Assembly (NCBI GenBank): GCA_903848955.1
Contig: CAINHS010000003.1
Coordinates: forward strand, 62,001 to 126,000
Reading direction: 5' to 3'
Source: an uncultured beta proteobacterium
GTDB taxonomy: Bacteria > Pseudomonadota > Gammaproteobacteria > Burkholderiales > Rhodocyclaceae
Length of the DNA: 64,000 nucleotides
Below the pieces are notes generated by a model, which was not told the DNA's origin, made no database searches, and was given only the letters and a program-made list of their open reading frames with translations. Within the stretch, counting starts at the first letter, position 1. Each line of letters starts with the position of its first letter. The translations under genes were made by a program, and so were the position numbers. This document shows, piece by piece, positions 18,996 to 27,065 of the stretch.

Positions 18996-21239
18996 ATGCC
19001 GATACGCAAACTCGTCGTCGCCCGCGGCATCTACTTCATCGAGATACCGGCGGCCGGACTCTACCTGCTTTGCGGCACGCCGGCCGACGCGGTCAAGCAT
19101 CTGTTTCGCCGCGGCATCATCCAGACCACGGAACGCGGCGGGGTGACCTTCGAGAGCGGGCCCAATGCCATCCTGCTCTCGGATTCGATGATCCAGAACG
19201 GGCACCTGTGCAATCTGGCCGAGTTCCCCATCCTGCAGATGCTCTACCGGCAGGGCATGCTGCTGCCCGGCCATCCCAACAACAGCGGCAGAAAGCCGAT
19301 GCTGATCGGCACCCCGGAGCAGCTCGCGGCGCAACTGCGCTACATACATCGCGGCAACTACGGCCTGATCTCGGCCGAGGAAATGGTGAGCGCGGGGATT
19401 GATGCAGCCGAGGCCGACGAGCTCATGCGCATCAAGCTCAAGTTTGCCTTCGGCCGGATTGCCCCGCCCGATGCATTCGTCGATTGCCGGCCGCTGACCA
19501 CCGGCGCCGTCGAAATCGGCGACGGCGTCAGCGTCTGCCGCCTGGCACACAACGTGTTTGAAATCCGCCACGGCGAAGACCGCGTCGAAGTGGACCTCAA
19601 CCTCGACCGCGACGAAGCCTACCCCTGCCCTTATCCCCTCAGCCCCGTATCCATCGAGCGCCACTATTTCGCCGTGGCTCACGCCGGCGACGGGGATGGC
19701 TGGGATTACAACCGCCCGGCGATGGGCAGCGTCCTCATCCACCAGGGCCGGGTGTATCTGATCGATGCCGGCGCCAACACCCACTACAGCCTGGATGCCC
19801 TGGGAATCGGCAAGAAGGAAGTGGCCGGCATCTTCCATACCCATTGCCACGACGACCACTTCGCCGGACTCACCACCCTGCTGCAGCGGGACAAGCCGCT
19901 GAAGTATTTCGCCACGCCGCTGGTGCGCGCCTCGGTAACGCGAAAATTCTGCGCGCTGTTGTCGATACCCGAAAGCGAGTTCGGCGAGTACTTCGACGTA
20001 TGCGACCTGGAAGACGGCGAGTGGAACGACATCGCCGGACTCGAAGTCAGGCCGATGCTCTCGCCGCATCCGGTGGAGACCACCGTTTTCACTTTCCGCG
20101 TGCTCTGGGAAGGCGGCTATCGAACCTACAGCCATCTCGCCGACATCGTCTCGTTCGCGGTTCTTGATGGCATGATCACTGCCGACCCGGCCGCCCCCGG
20201 AGTGAGCGCGGAGCGCGCCGCGACGGTCAAAGCGGACTATCTGGAAGCCGCCGACCTGAAGAAGATCGATATCGGCGGCGGCATGATTCACGGCAGCGCG
20301 ATCGACTTCGCCACCGACCAGTCGAAGCGACTGCTGCTCGCCCATACCGCGCGCGACCTGACCGATGCCGAACGACGGATCGGTTCGGGCGCACCCTTCG
20401 GTACCGTGGACGTGATGATTCCCGGCGAGCAGAACTTCCTCCTGCGCGACGCCAGCGAGTTCTTCAGGAGCTACTTCCCCATGGTCCCGGGGGAGCGACT
20501 GCAAATGCTGCTCAACAACCGCATTGCCACCTTCAATCCGGAAACCATCATCACGCCGGCGGGCAAGGTCCCCGAGGAAATCTACCTGCTGCTGGCGGGC
20601 AAGGTCGAGACACTGACCCCGGACCCCGGCAGTTCCCATTTCCTCTTCAGCGGCTCGCTGCTGGCCGAGTCGGCCGCCATCCACAACCGCCCCAGCGAAG
20701 AAACCTACCGCTCCGTCGGCTTCGTCAAGGCCTTGCGACTGCCGGCAGACCTCTACCGCAACTTCATCGAGCGCTTCTGCTCCAGCAGCGAACTGCTTGC
20801 CGCGCGCGAAGTCGAGGAAAAACTGCGGCACACCTTTCTCTTCCGCGAGGCCGTGACCAACACCACGCTGTTCTCCCTGGCCAAGAGTTGCACGATCACC
20901 CGCCTGCATGCCGGCGAACACTTCGCCGCTGCCGGGCAGCAGTTGCACCTGGTCGGCACGGGGCGACTGGCGATGAGCGAAGGCGAGGACGCGGCGGTGC
21001 TCGGCAAGGATGAATTCTGGGGTTCGAACGTGCTTTTCGACCCGGCGGCCGGGCATGTAGCAGACCACCCGAGTGAGCCGGAGCCGGCAAACCCGTTGCT
21101 CGCTCTCAACAGTTGCGAAATCTATTCCATGCCGCTGCAGCTGGTTTCGCGAATCCCGGTGGTGCGCTGGAAGCTGTTCGAGGCCTTCCGCAACAGCCAT
21201 CCGCTCGCTGCGCCGCGCTATCGGGGAAATGCCCGTTAA
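18996..21239 (+). CDS. Metallo-beta-lactamase fold protein with C-terminal cNMP-binding-like domains
   Basis: 747-residue soluble protein. Residues 1-~215 form a domain I do not recognise. Residues ~225-480 are a metallo-beta-lactamase fold with the metal motif HTHCHDDHFAG (~281-291), a later His in SPHPVETTVF and another in GGGMIHGSAID. Residues ~495-600 and ~625-735 each look like cyclic-nucleotide-binding beta-barrels (IYLLLAGKVETL; QLHLVGTGRLAMSEG), without a clear phosphate-binding cassette. The start at ATG 18996 is 14 bases after the membrane-protein stop. Such a protein could be a ligand-gated hydrolase; the substrate is unknown. Its place before the AmmeMemoRadiSam genes is notable. 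Confidence 0.75.
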   Translation: MPIRKLVVARGIYFIEIPAAGLYLLCGTPADAVKHLFRRGIIQTTERGGVTFESGPNAILLSDSMIQNGHLCNLAEFPILQMLYRQGMLLPGHPNNSGRKPMLIGTPEQLAAQLRYIHRGNYGLISAEEMVSAGIDAAEADELMRIKLKFAFGRIAPPDAFVDCRPLTTGAVEIGDGVSVCRLAHNVFEIRHGEDRVEVDLNLDRDEAYPCPYPLSPVSIERHYFAVAHAGDGDGWDYNRPAMGSVLIHQGRVYLIDAGANTHYSLDALGIGKKEVAGIFHTHCHDDHFAGLTTLLQRDKPLKYFATPLVRASVTRKFCALLSIPESEFGEYFDVCDLEDGEWNDIAGLEVRPMLSPHPVETTVFTFRVLWEGGYRTYSHLADIVSFAVLDGMITADPAAPGVSAERAATVKADYLEAADLKKIDIGGGMIHGSAIDFATDQSKRLLLAHTARDLTDAERRIGSGAPFGTVDVMIPGEQNFLLRDASEFFRSYFPMVPGERLQMLLNNRIATFNPETIITPAGKVPEEIYLLLAGKVETLTPDPGSSHFLFSGSLLAESAAIHNRPSEETYRSVGFVKALRLPADLYRNFIERFCSSSELLAAREVEEKLRHTFLFREAVTNTTLFSLAKSCTITRLHAGEHFAAAGQQLHLVGTGRLAMSEGEDAAVLGKDEFWGSNVLFDPAAGHVADHPSEPEPANPLLALNSCEIYSMPLQLVSRIPVVRWKLFEAFRNSHPLAAPRYRGNAR

Positions 21240-21270
21240 GCCGGCAGGAAATGCCAGGAGGACTTCAATC

Positions 21271-22644
21271 ATGAACCCTGCCGTTTCGATGCGCCCGCCC
21301 GCCGTGGCAGGCATGTTCTATCCCGCCGATGCCGCCGGCCTGCGGCATCAACTGGCAGCCTGTCTCGCCGCACCGGCAGCGCCGGCTGAGGCTATCCGCA
21401 CCGGGGGAACGCTCAAGGCCCTGATCGTGCCACACGCCGGCTATGTCTATTCCGGCGCCACGGCAGGCAAGGCTTTTGCCCTCCTCGCACCGCTGGCCGG
21501 GCGCATCCGGCGCGTGGTCCTGCTCGGCCCATGCCACCGGGTTGCCGTGCGCGGACTGGCGGCGCCCAGCGTGCAGGCCTTCGCCACGCCGCTGGGCAGC
21601 ATTCCACTCGACCGCAAGGCGCTCGATGCGCTGGCCGGTCTGCCGCAGGTCGTCGCCAGCGATGCCGCACACGCCGGCGAACACTCGCTCGAAGTGCAAC
21701 TGCCCTTTCTGCAAACCGTGCTGGGAGGTTTCGAACTGGTGCCGCTGGCCGTCGGCAATGCCAGCGCCGCGGAGGTCGCAGAAGTCCTCGAACACCTGTG
21801 GGGCGGGGAGGAAACCCTGATCGTGATCAGTTCCGACCTGTCGCACTTTCACGGCTATCACGCAGCGCAAGGCATCGACAAGGCCACCGCCGAGAGCATC
21901 CTGGCTCTGGAACAACTCGGCAGCTTCGATCAGGCCTGCGGCGCGCTGCCGATCAACGGCCTGCTCGCCGTGGCGCGACGGCGCGGGCTCGGCATAGAGC
22001 GCATCGCGCAATGCAACTCGGGCGATACCGCCGGCGACAAGGCGCGCGTGGTGGGCTATGCCTCCTTTGCCCTCTATGAACCCGAAGCGGAGCCGGCGGA
22101 CCCCGGCCCGGCGCTGCTGGTGCGCGCCCGCAATGCCATCGCCGCCCATCTCGGACAGCCGACACAAGCAGAAGCGGATCATCCGGCACTGGCATCCCCC
22201 GCCGCCAGCTTCGTCACCCTGACGCAGGGAGGGGCCTTGCGCGGCTGCATCGGCTCGCTCGAGGCGCACCGCCCGCTCGACCAGGATGTGCGCGCCAATG
22301 CCGTCGCGGCGGCCTTCCGCGACCCCCGCTTCCCGCCGCTGACGCTCGCCGAACTTCCCCGTACCCGGGTCGAAGTCTCCCTGCTCACGGCGCCGGTACC
22401 GATGCTCTTCAGCAGCGAAGAAGACGCCCTGCGCCAGCTGCGGCCGAATGTCGACGGCATCATCCTGATTGCCGGGCACAGGCGCAGCACCTTCCTGCCG
22501 CAGGTCTGGGAGCAGTTGCCGGAGCCGCGCCAGTTTCTCGCCCATCTCAAGCAGAAGGCCGGGCTGCCGGCCGACTGGTGGTCCTCCGAGGTGCAACTGC
22601 AGCGCTACGAGGTGCGCAAATGGAAAGAAGCGACACCCCGATAA
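21271..22644 (+). CDS. amrB: AmmeMemoRadiSam protein B-A fusion (Memo + AMMECR1)
   Basis: 457-residue fusion. Residues ~1-275 are a Memo-like domain related to LigB-type dioxygenases, with PHAGYVYSG (His ~51), LLGPCHRVAV (His ~89), SSDLSHFHGY and IAQCNSGDTAGDKA (Cys ~249). These match the His-His-Cys metal site known in human MEMO1. Residues ~290-457 are an AMMECR1 domain with the invariant LRGCIGSLE and NAVAAAFRDPRFPPLT. The start at ATG 21271 has AGGAGG before it. The last 25 bases overlap the radical SAM gene. The family occurs as three separate or fused genes in many prokaryotes; its biochemical role remains unresolved. Confidence 0.92.
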   Translation: MNPAVSMRPPAVAGMFYPADAAGLRHQLAACLAAPAAPAEAIRTGGTLKALIVPHAGYVYSGATAGKAFALLAPLAGRIRRVVLLGPCHRVAVRGLAAPSVQAFATPLGSIPLDRKALDALAGLPQVVASDAAHAGEHSLEVQLPFLQTVLGGFELVPLAVGNASAAEVAEVLEHLWGGEETLIVISSDLSHFHGYHAAQGIDKATAESILALEQLGSFDQACGALPINGLLAVARRRGLGIERIAQCNSGDTAGDKARVVGYASFALYEPEAEPADPGPALLVRARNAIAAHLGQPTQAEADHPALASPAASFVTLTQGGALRGCIGSLEAHRPLDQDVRANAVAAAFRDPRFPPLTLAELPRTRVEVSLLTAPVPMLFSSEEDALRQLRPNVDGIILIAGHRRSTFLPQVWEQLPEPRQFLAHLKQKAGLPADWWSSEVQLQRYEVRKWKEATPR

Positions 22645-23711
22645 GCGGCGTACCCGCCCGCTGGTGGCACAAGCTCGCCGATAACCGCATCCAGTGCGAC
22701 CTGTGCCCGCGCGAGTGCAAACTGCACGAAGGCCAGCGCGCCGCCTGCTTCGTGCGCGCCATGCAGGGCGGCGCGATGCTGCTGACGACCTATGGCCGCA
22801 GTTCGGGCTTCTGCATCGATCCGATCGAGAAGAAGCCGCTCAACCACTTCTATCCCGGCTCCAGCGTACTGTCCTTCGGCACCGCCGGCTGCAACCTGGC
22901 CTGCAAGTTCTGCCAGAACTGGGACATCTCGAAATCGCGCGACATGGACCGTCTGATGGACGACGCCACACCGCAGGCGATTGCCCGGGCGGCGCAGGCA
23001 CACGGCTCGAAGAGCGTCGCCTTCACCTACAACGACCCGGTGATCTTCGCCGAGTACGCCATGGACACGGCCGATGCCTGCCATGCGCTGGGCATCAAGA
23101 GCGTCGCCGTCAGCGCCGGCTACATGCACCTTGCGCCGGCGCGCGAGTTCTACTCGAAGATGGACGCCGCCAACGTGGACCTGAAAGCCTTCAGCGACGG
23201 CTTCTATGTCGATCTCTGCGGCGGCCGTCTGCAACCCGTGCTCGACCTGCTGGCGATGGTCCATCACGAAACCGGCTGCTGGCTGGAAATCACCACCCTG
23301 CTGATCCCCGGCAGGAACGACAGCGACGCGGAACTGCAGGCGCTGTCAGCCTGGGTGGCTAAAGAACTGGGAGCCGACGTGCCGCTGCACTTCAGCGCCT
23401 TCCACCCCGACTGGAAACTCGGCAACGTTGCCGCGACACCGCCGGCAACGCTGAGCCGCGCCCGCCGCATCGCGATGGATGCCGGCCTGCGCTACGTCTA
23501 TACCGGAAATGTGCACGACAAGGCCGGCGACAGCAGCAACTGCCCCGGTTGCAGCAAGACGGTCATAGAGCGCGACTGGTATCGCATCCTCCGTTATGAA
23601 CTGGATGCAGGAGGACATTGCGGCCACTGCGGCACACGCATCGCCGGTCGCTTCGGCGAGTTCGGCAAGCCCTTCGGCCCGCATCGCATCCCGCTGCGCA
23701 TCGGCGCCTGA
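22620..23711 (+). CDS. amrS: AmmeMemoRadiSam radical SAM enzyme
   Basis: 363-residue radical SAM protein related to pyruvate-formate-lyase activating enzyme. The [4Fe-4S] motif is CNLACKFCQNW (residues ~91-101). An N-terminal CDLCPREC and a C-terminal CPGC...HCGHCG set probably bind metal as well, a trait of this subfamily. The start ATG 22620 lies inside the 3' end of the fusion gene, preceded by GAGGTG. Reductive cleavage of S-adenosylmethionine to a radical is expected; the substrate is unknown, but the overlap makes the Memo-AMMECR1 protein its obvious partner. Confidence 0.93.
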   Translation: MERSDTPISGVPARWWHKLADNRIQCDLCPRECKLHEGQRAACFVRAMQGGAMLLTTYGRSSGFCIDPIEKKPLNHFYPGSSVLSFGTAGCNLACKFCQNWDISKSRDMDRLMDDATPQAIARAAQAHGSKSVAFTYNDPVIFAEYAMDTADACHALGIKSVAVSAGYMHLAPAREFYSKMDAANVDLKAFSDGFYVDLCGGRLQPVLDLLAMVHHETGCWLEITTLLIPGRNDSDAELQALSAWVAKELGADVPLHFSAFHPDWKLGNVAATPPATLSRARRIAMDAGLRYVYTGNVHDKAGDSSNCPGCSKTVIERDWYRILRYELDAGGHCGHCGTRIAGRFGEFGKPFGPHRIPLRIGA

Positions 23712-23916
23712 AGCCAGGAAACTCCGCTCGCGTCAGACGGGTGAGTCGCCACACTGAAGTTGAGGCTTGGGTTTCTGCATGCAATAGGCCGACCATTTCG
23801 GCCAGGCTGACGGCTTGCGCACCATGGCGCAGAAAAATGGCGCTATACAGGCACGGTCACAACTGGAACCATGCCCAATCAATACGCAAAGCGTGGGTGA
23901 CTTGCCTTGTTAAATA

Positions 23917-23993
23917 TGGTCCGCCCGACAGGACTCGAACCTGTTACCCCCGGCTTAGAAGGCCGGTGCTCTATCCAGATGAGCTACGGGCGG
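23917..23993 (-). tRNA. tRNA-Arg (anticodon TCT)
   Basis: Read on the minus strand, a 77-base cloverleaf is complete. The acceptor stem is CCGCCCG/CGGGCGG, the D arm starts GCTC and closes GAGC, the anticodon stem is CCGGC/GCCGG around loop CTTCTAA, and the T arm is ACAGG-TTCGAGT-CCTGT. Discriminator A is followed by an encoded CCA (23917-23919). The TCT anticodon reads AGA/AGG, rare arginine codons in this GC-rich genome. Confidence 0.95.
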
Positions 23994-24220
23994 ATGCACT
24001 GCTCATTACGACCGGAATCGCCGGGGTGGCGAAATCCTGCCCGGCAAGCCTGCGCGCAACCGGCTTGCGGGGCTGCGGATGCGGAGTTTACAAGGAAACG
24101 GTGGTCAGGAACGTCGATCGGACGCAAGCTCACGAATATCCGCCGGGCGGCGACGAAGAGCAAAACCGCGTCCGGCGTAGCATAATTGCGGTTGTCGCAG
24201 CCTGATATACGAACACTTCT

Positions 24221-24451
24221 ATGGCAACAGAACCTACTTACTGCTACCACTGCCGCACGCACCACCCGCGCAACGAAATGCGTCTGATCGTTACCAAGAC
24301 CGGCAAGCGCTGGCGTTGCATACGCAGCATCGAAGCCACCCAGCAAGGACCGGAAGCACGCGAGGCCTATGGTCGCCAGGTGTCCGAGATCAACAAGGCC
24401 GAATCCAAGAGCCGGGCACAGCGGATGAACAACCTCCTTCAGGAAAAATAG
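24221..24451 (+). CDS. Small CxxC zinc-ribbon-like protein
   Basis: 76-residue protein of unknown function. An N-terminal CYHCRTHHPRNEM provides a CxxC pair with two His nearby, followed by TKTGKRWRCI. The C-terminal half is a charged helix (EAREAYGRQVSEINKAESKS). It starts at ATG 24221 and is followed five bases later by a YajD-like HNH protein, so the two are probably co-translated. The family is not one I can name. A nucleic-acid-associated role is suggested only by the Cys/His pattern and the neighbour. Confidence 0.75.
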   Translation: MATEPTYCYHCRTHHPRNEMRLIVTKTGKRWRCIRSIEATQQGPEAREAYGRQVSEINKAESKSRAQRMNNLLQEK

Positions 24452-24456
24452 CCGGC

Positions 24457-24822
24457 ATGAAAGTCACCGTCCCGGGCAAACTCGACCGCGTCGTCGCCGA
24501 TGCCCGCCGCGCCGCCGAAACCCGCGACCAGGGTTACCGCGAGCAGGCACTGAAGATTTACCCCTGGATATGCGGTCGTTGTGCCCGCGATTTCTCCCGC
24601 GCCAATCTGCGCGAACTGACCGTTCATCACCGCGACCACAATCACAACAACAACCCGTCCGACGGCAGCAACTGGGAACTGCTGTGCCTGTACTGCCATG
24701 ACAACGAACACCAGCGACAACTGGAAGCGACCGGCAGCGACCCGGGCGCCGCCCGCAGCGGAGCGGCGGCGACGCATTCACCTTTCGCCAATCTGAAGTC
24801 GATGCTGGGCGGCGGCGACTGA
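24457..24822 (+). CDS. yajD: YajD-like HNH nuclease family protein
   Basis: 121-residue protein matching the YajD group of small HNH endonuclease-like proteins. It has CGRC near residue 38, the HNH core LTVHHRDHNHNNNPSDG (residues ~51-68) and the second metal pair CLYCHDNEH. A flexible tail ends FANLKSMLGGG. The start at ATG 24457 lies just after the zinc-ribbon gene. The HNH catalytic residues appear intact, so nuclease activity is possible, though the cellular role of YajD is not known to me. Confidence 0.88.
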   Translation: MKVTVPGKLDRVVADARRAAETRDQGYREQALKIYPWICGRCARDFSRANLRELTVHHRDHNHNNNPSDGSNWELLCLYCHDNEHQRQLEATGSDPGAARSGAAATHSPFANLKSMLGGGD

Positions 24823-24937
24823 TCCGGAACCGGTTGCTCAGGCAGCCCGCAGAGCCTTGCGCGGGAACCGGATTCTTCGACGTCGGTGCCGCCGCAACGC
24901 AGCGTGATGCTTTCCCGGACAACAGGCTCGCTGGCGG

Positions 24938-26050
24938 CTATTTTCTTGCGGAAGGTGCCGTGAAATCCAGCGACCAGCACTCGCCGATCTGCTTTGCGGA
25001 ACGGGCGGCCATGGCCGGATCGAGCGTGTCGACAATGGCGAAAGCCGGATTCCGCGTGTCGCGGGCGAAGGGCCGGACCAACGGCCGTCCATGCGGATCA
25101 GTCAGCGAGGCGACGCGAGGGCTGTCGAGAATTCCGGGTGAATTGCGGATGGCCACGGCAATCTCGCGGTTGGCAAGCCGGAGCAGGCTGCCCGGCGGAT
25201 AAAAGCCGAAATCCCAGATCAGGATCTCGAGCAGAGAGCCGTCGTAGCGAGCCAGTTCATCAACGTACAGGGTTTCCAGCGCAGTGCGCGCAACGACACG
25301 TTCCCGGTAGGGGCGGGGACGCAACATGGCACTGTATGAATCGGCCAGAGCCAGGATGCGTGCCGCAAGAGAAAGCTCGCCCTCCTTCTTGCCGGCGTAG
25401 CCGCTGCCGTCCAGATATTCGTGGTGATCCCGGACGGCATCGAGCCAGAGCCGGTCATCGACGCCGAGATCCTGCAGCACCTGCACGCCATCACCGGTAT
25501 GACACTTGATATTCGCGCGCTGCTCGGCGCTGAGGTCCCCGCTGGCATCGAAGCCCTTGCGTCGTGCAAGGAAACCGATGTCGTGGGTGAGCGCCGCAGA
25601 AACCAGCGTGATGCGCTGCGCCCTGTCGAGTCCCCGGGCAAGCGCAAGGCGCGAACTCACCAGCGCCGCCATGAAGCTATGCACCACGGTGTAAGAGCGG
25701 ACAAATTCAAGGTGGATATTGGCAAAAGCTGCGTCCGGATCGTTATCCGCAACATCGACAAGGTCGCGCGCCAAGACCTTGATTCGCGGGATCAGGGTCG
25801 CGCGATCACGATGCTCGACGAAATCCTTTTCAATTGCGGCAAGGGAAGCCGACTGGTGCGATATGCCCTCGAAGACAGAAGCCAACCTGGTAGTGCGCTC
25901 ATGCCGGAAGCCGGACTGCTTGATCAGTTCGGCCTGTTCCTCGGAAGCAATCTGCTCGCCCCGGAGCAAAAGCACCCGTCCCTGAGAATCAAAAATGTCG
26001 AAGGAAAGCCGCTGGCCGGGCGTGATTCCTGAGCGGGAAATTCGAATCAC
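24938..26050 (-). CDS. HD-GYP domain c-di-GMP phosphodiesterase-like protein
   Basis: About 370 residues from a GTG start at 26050. An N-terminal region (~1-110) carries a short beta-rich module (GQRLSFDIFDSQGRVLLLRG). The HD-GYP domain follows with the metal pair HD in ALTHDIGFLARRKG and the signature DHHEYLDGSGYAG, in which the usual GYP proline is replaced by Ala. These proteins hydrolyse cyclic di-GMP to GMP. The frame is open further upstream without an ATG, and the GTG has a poor ribosome binding site. A hairpin (GGGAGC/GCTCCC, 26060-26077) lies just before it. The start is therefore uncertain by some residues. Confidence 0.82.
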   Translation of the reverse strand: MIRISRSGITPGQRLSFDIFDSQGRVLLLRGEQIASEEQAELIKQSGFRHERTTRLASVFEGISHQSASLAAIEKDFVEHRDRATLIPRIKVLARDLVDVADNDPDAAFANIHLEFVRSYTVVHSFMAALVSSRLALARGLDRAQRITLVSAALTHDIGFLARRKGFDASGDLSAEQRANIKCHTGDGVQVLQDLGVDDRLWLDAVRDHHEYLDGSGYAGKKEGELSLAARILALADSYSAMLRPRPYRERVVARTALETLYVDELARYDGSLLEILIWDFGFYPPGSLLRLANREIAVAIRNSPGILDSPRVASLTDPHGRPLVRPFARDTRNPAFAIVDTLDPAMAARSAKQIGECWSLDFTAPSARK

Positions 26051-26179
26051 AATAGTTCGGGGAGCACAAAGGCTCCCTGTCGCAGAGGAACTCGAATCAT
26101 AAGGTATCCTCGCACGCCGATACGAAAGCCGGTCGTAACGGAAGTAGTGACTTTTGCTGATGCTGCAACTGCGTAAAAC

Positions 26180-26256
26180 TGGTCGGGGTGGAGGGATTCG
26201 AACTCTCGACATCTTGCTCCCAAAGCAAGCGCGCTACCGGGCTGCGCCACACCCCG
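26180..26256 (-). tRNA. tRNA-Pro (anticodon TGG)
   Basis: On the minus strand the acceptor stem CGGGGTG pairs with CACCCCG. The D arm is GCGC...GCGC around AGCCCGGTA, the anticodon stem is TTGCT/AGCAA with loop TTGGG, and the T arm carries GTTCGAATCC. An encoded CCA (26180-26182) follows discriminator A. The TGG anticodon assigns proline. The tRNA lies between an HD-GYP gene and dksA. Confidence 0.94.
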
Positions 26257-26331
26257 AACCCGGCGCATTCTACAGACAGCGGTCCATGGCGGTCAATCAC
26301 GATGGGGCATGCCACGCCCGATAAGCTTGAC

Positions 26332-26360
26332 TTGCAGTAGTCCCCGGTTTCGTTTATAAA
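26332..26360 (+). promoter_or_regulatory. Candidate dksA promoter
   Basis: A -35-like TTGCAG (26332-26337) is followed after 17 bases by TATAAA (26355-26360), 31 bases before the dksA start codon. The bases just after the -10 are GC-rich (GCCGG), the discriminator type often seen at promoters under stringent control. Confidence 0.6.
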
Positions 26361-26391
26361 GCCGGTTCTCCGAAAATACGGACTTCCTGCG

Positions 26392-26820
26392 ATGGCTGAA
26401 GATCTCCTGCACAAGAAGCAATTCCCGCCCTACACCCCGAAGAAGGGTGAGGACTACATGAGCACGAGACAGCTCGCGCACTTTCGCGACATCCTGGCCT
26501 CGCTCAAGGATGAATTGAGCGACGACATCGAGCGCACCGTGCACACCATGCAGGACGAGGCGACCGTGTTCGCTGATCCGAATGACCGCGCCAGTCAGGA
26601 ATCGGATATTGCTCTGGAACTGCGCAACCGCGATCGCGAGCGCAAACTGATCAAGAAGATTGACGAATCGATTGCCCGCATCGAAAGCGGCGAGTACGGT
26701 TACTGCGACTCCTGTGGCGTCGAAATCGGCCTGAAGCGCCTTGAAGCACGCCCGACCGCGACCTTGTGCATCGACTGCAAGACACTGGAAGAGCATCGCG
26801 AAAAACAGGTCGGGAAGTAA
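26392..26820 (+). CDS. dksA: RNA polymerase-binding transcription factor DksA
   Basis: 142-residue partner of ppGpp that enters the RNA polymerase secondary channel and adjusts rRNA and amino-acid promoters. A long coiled coil (residues ~20-105) has the tip region with FADPNDRASQESDIALELR. The C-terminal zinc finger is CDSCG...CIDC, all four cysteines present. It starts at ATG 26392. The last seven codons (AAACAGGTCGGGAAGTAA region) are repeated twice more downstream as part of a tandem duplication. Confidence 0.96.
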   Translation: MAEDLLHKKQFPPYTPKKGEDYMSTRQLAHFRDILASLKDELSDDIERTVHTMQDEATVFADPNDRASQESDIALELRNRDRERKLIKKIDESIARIESGEYGYCDSCGVEIGLKRLEARPTATLCIDCKTLEEHREKQVGK

Positions 26821-26990
26821 TCGCGGCCTGTTTCCGGTGCAGGCTAACGTGAGCACAGCGAACGTTAAGCGTAGCGGCCGAAACCAAAAGCAGGTTGGAA
26901 AGTAATTACAGCCTGTTTTCGGCACAGGCTAACGTGAGCACGGCGAACGTTAAGCGTAGCGGCCGAAGCCAGAAACAGGTGCCCAAGTAA
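26821..26990 (+). repeat. Two 85-bp tandem copies after dksA, each with a hairpin element
   Basis: Two units of exactly 85 bases (26821-26905, 26906-26990) follow the dksA stop. Each ends with a degenerate copy of the last dksA codons (AACAGGT..., then AAGTAA), so the pattern CAGGT...AAGTAA occurs three times at 85-base spacing. Inside each unit is GCTAACGT, an 11-base spacer, ACGTTA and then AGCGTAGCGGCCG (26843-26880 and 26928-26965), forming a stem of TAACGT/ACGTTA. The copies differ at scattered bases, so the duplication is not brand new. Confidence 0.85.
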
Positions 26991-27014
26991 GCCGATCCGC
27001 GCCGGATCACCGGC

Positions 27015-27050
27015 CAACAAAAAAGGACGCCGCAGCGTCCTTTTTTGTTG
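27015..27050. terminator. Bidirectional terminator between dksA and pnp
   Basis: A perfect 16-bp inverted repeat (CAACAAAAAAGGACGC, loop CGCA, and its complement) has A-run and T-run flanks built into the stem, so it works as an intrinsic terminator on both strands. It separates the convergent dksA and pnp transcripts. Confidence 0.93.
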
Positions 27051-27065
27051 CCTGCAAACGGAGCC

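Noticed and set aside
18732-21314. 860-codon minus-strand frame opposite the MBL protein
   Set aside because: Composition is typical of an antisense frame; the plus strand has the MBL metal motif and cNMP-like repeats.
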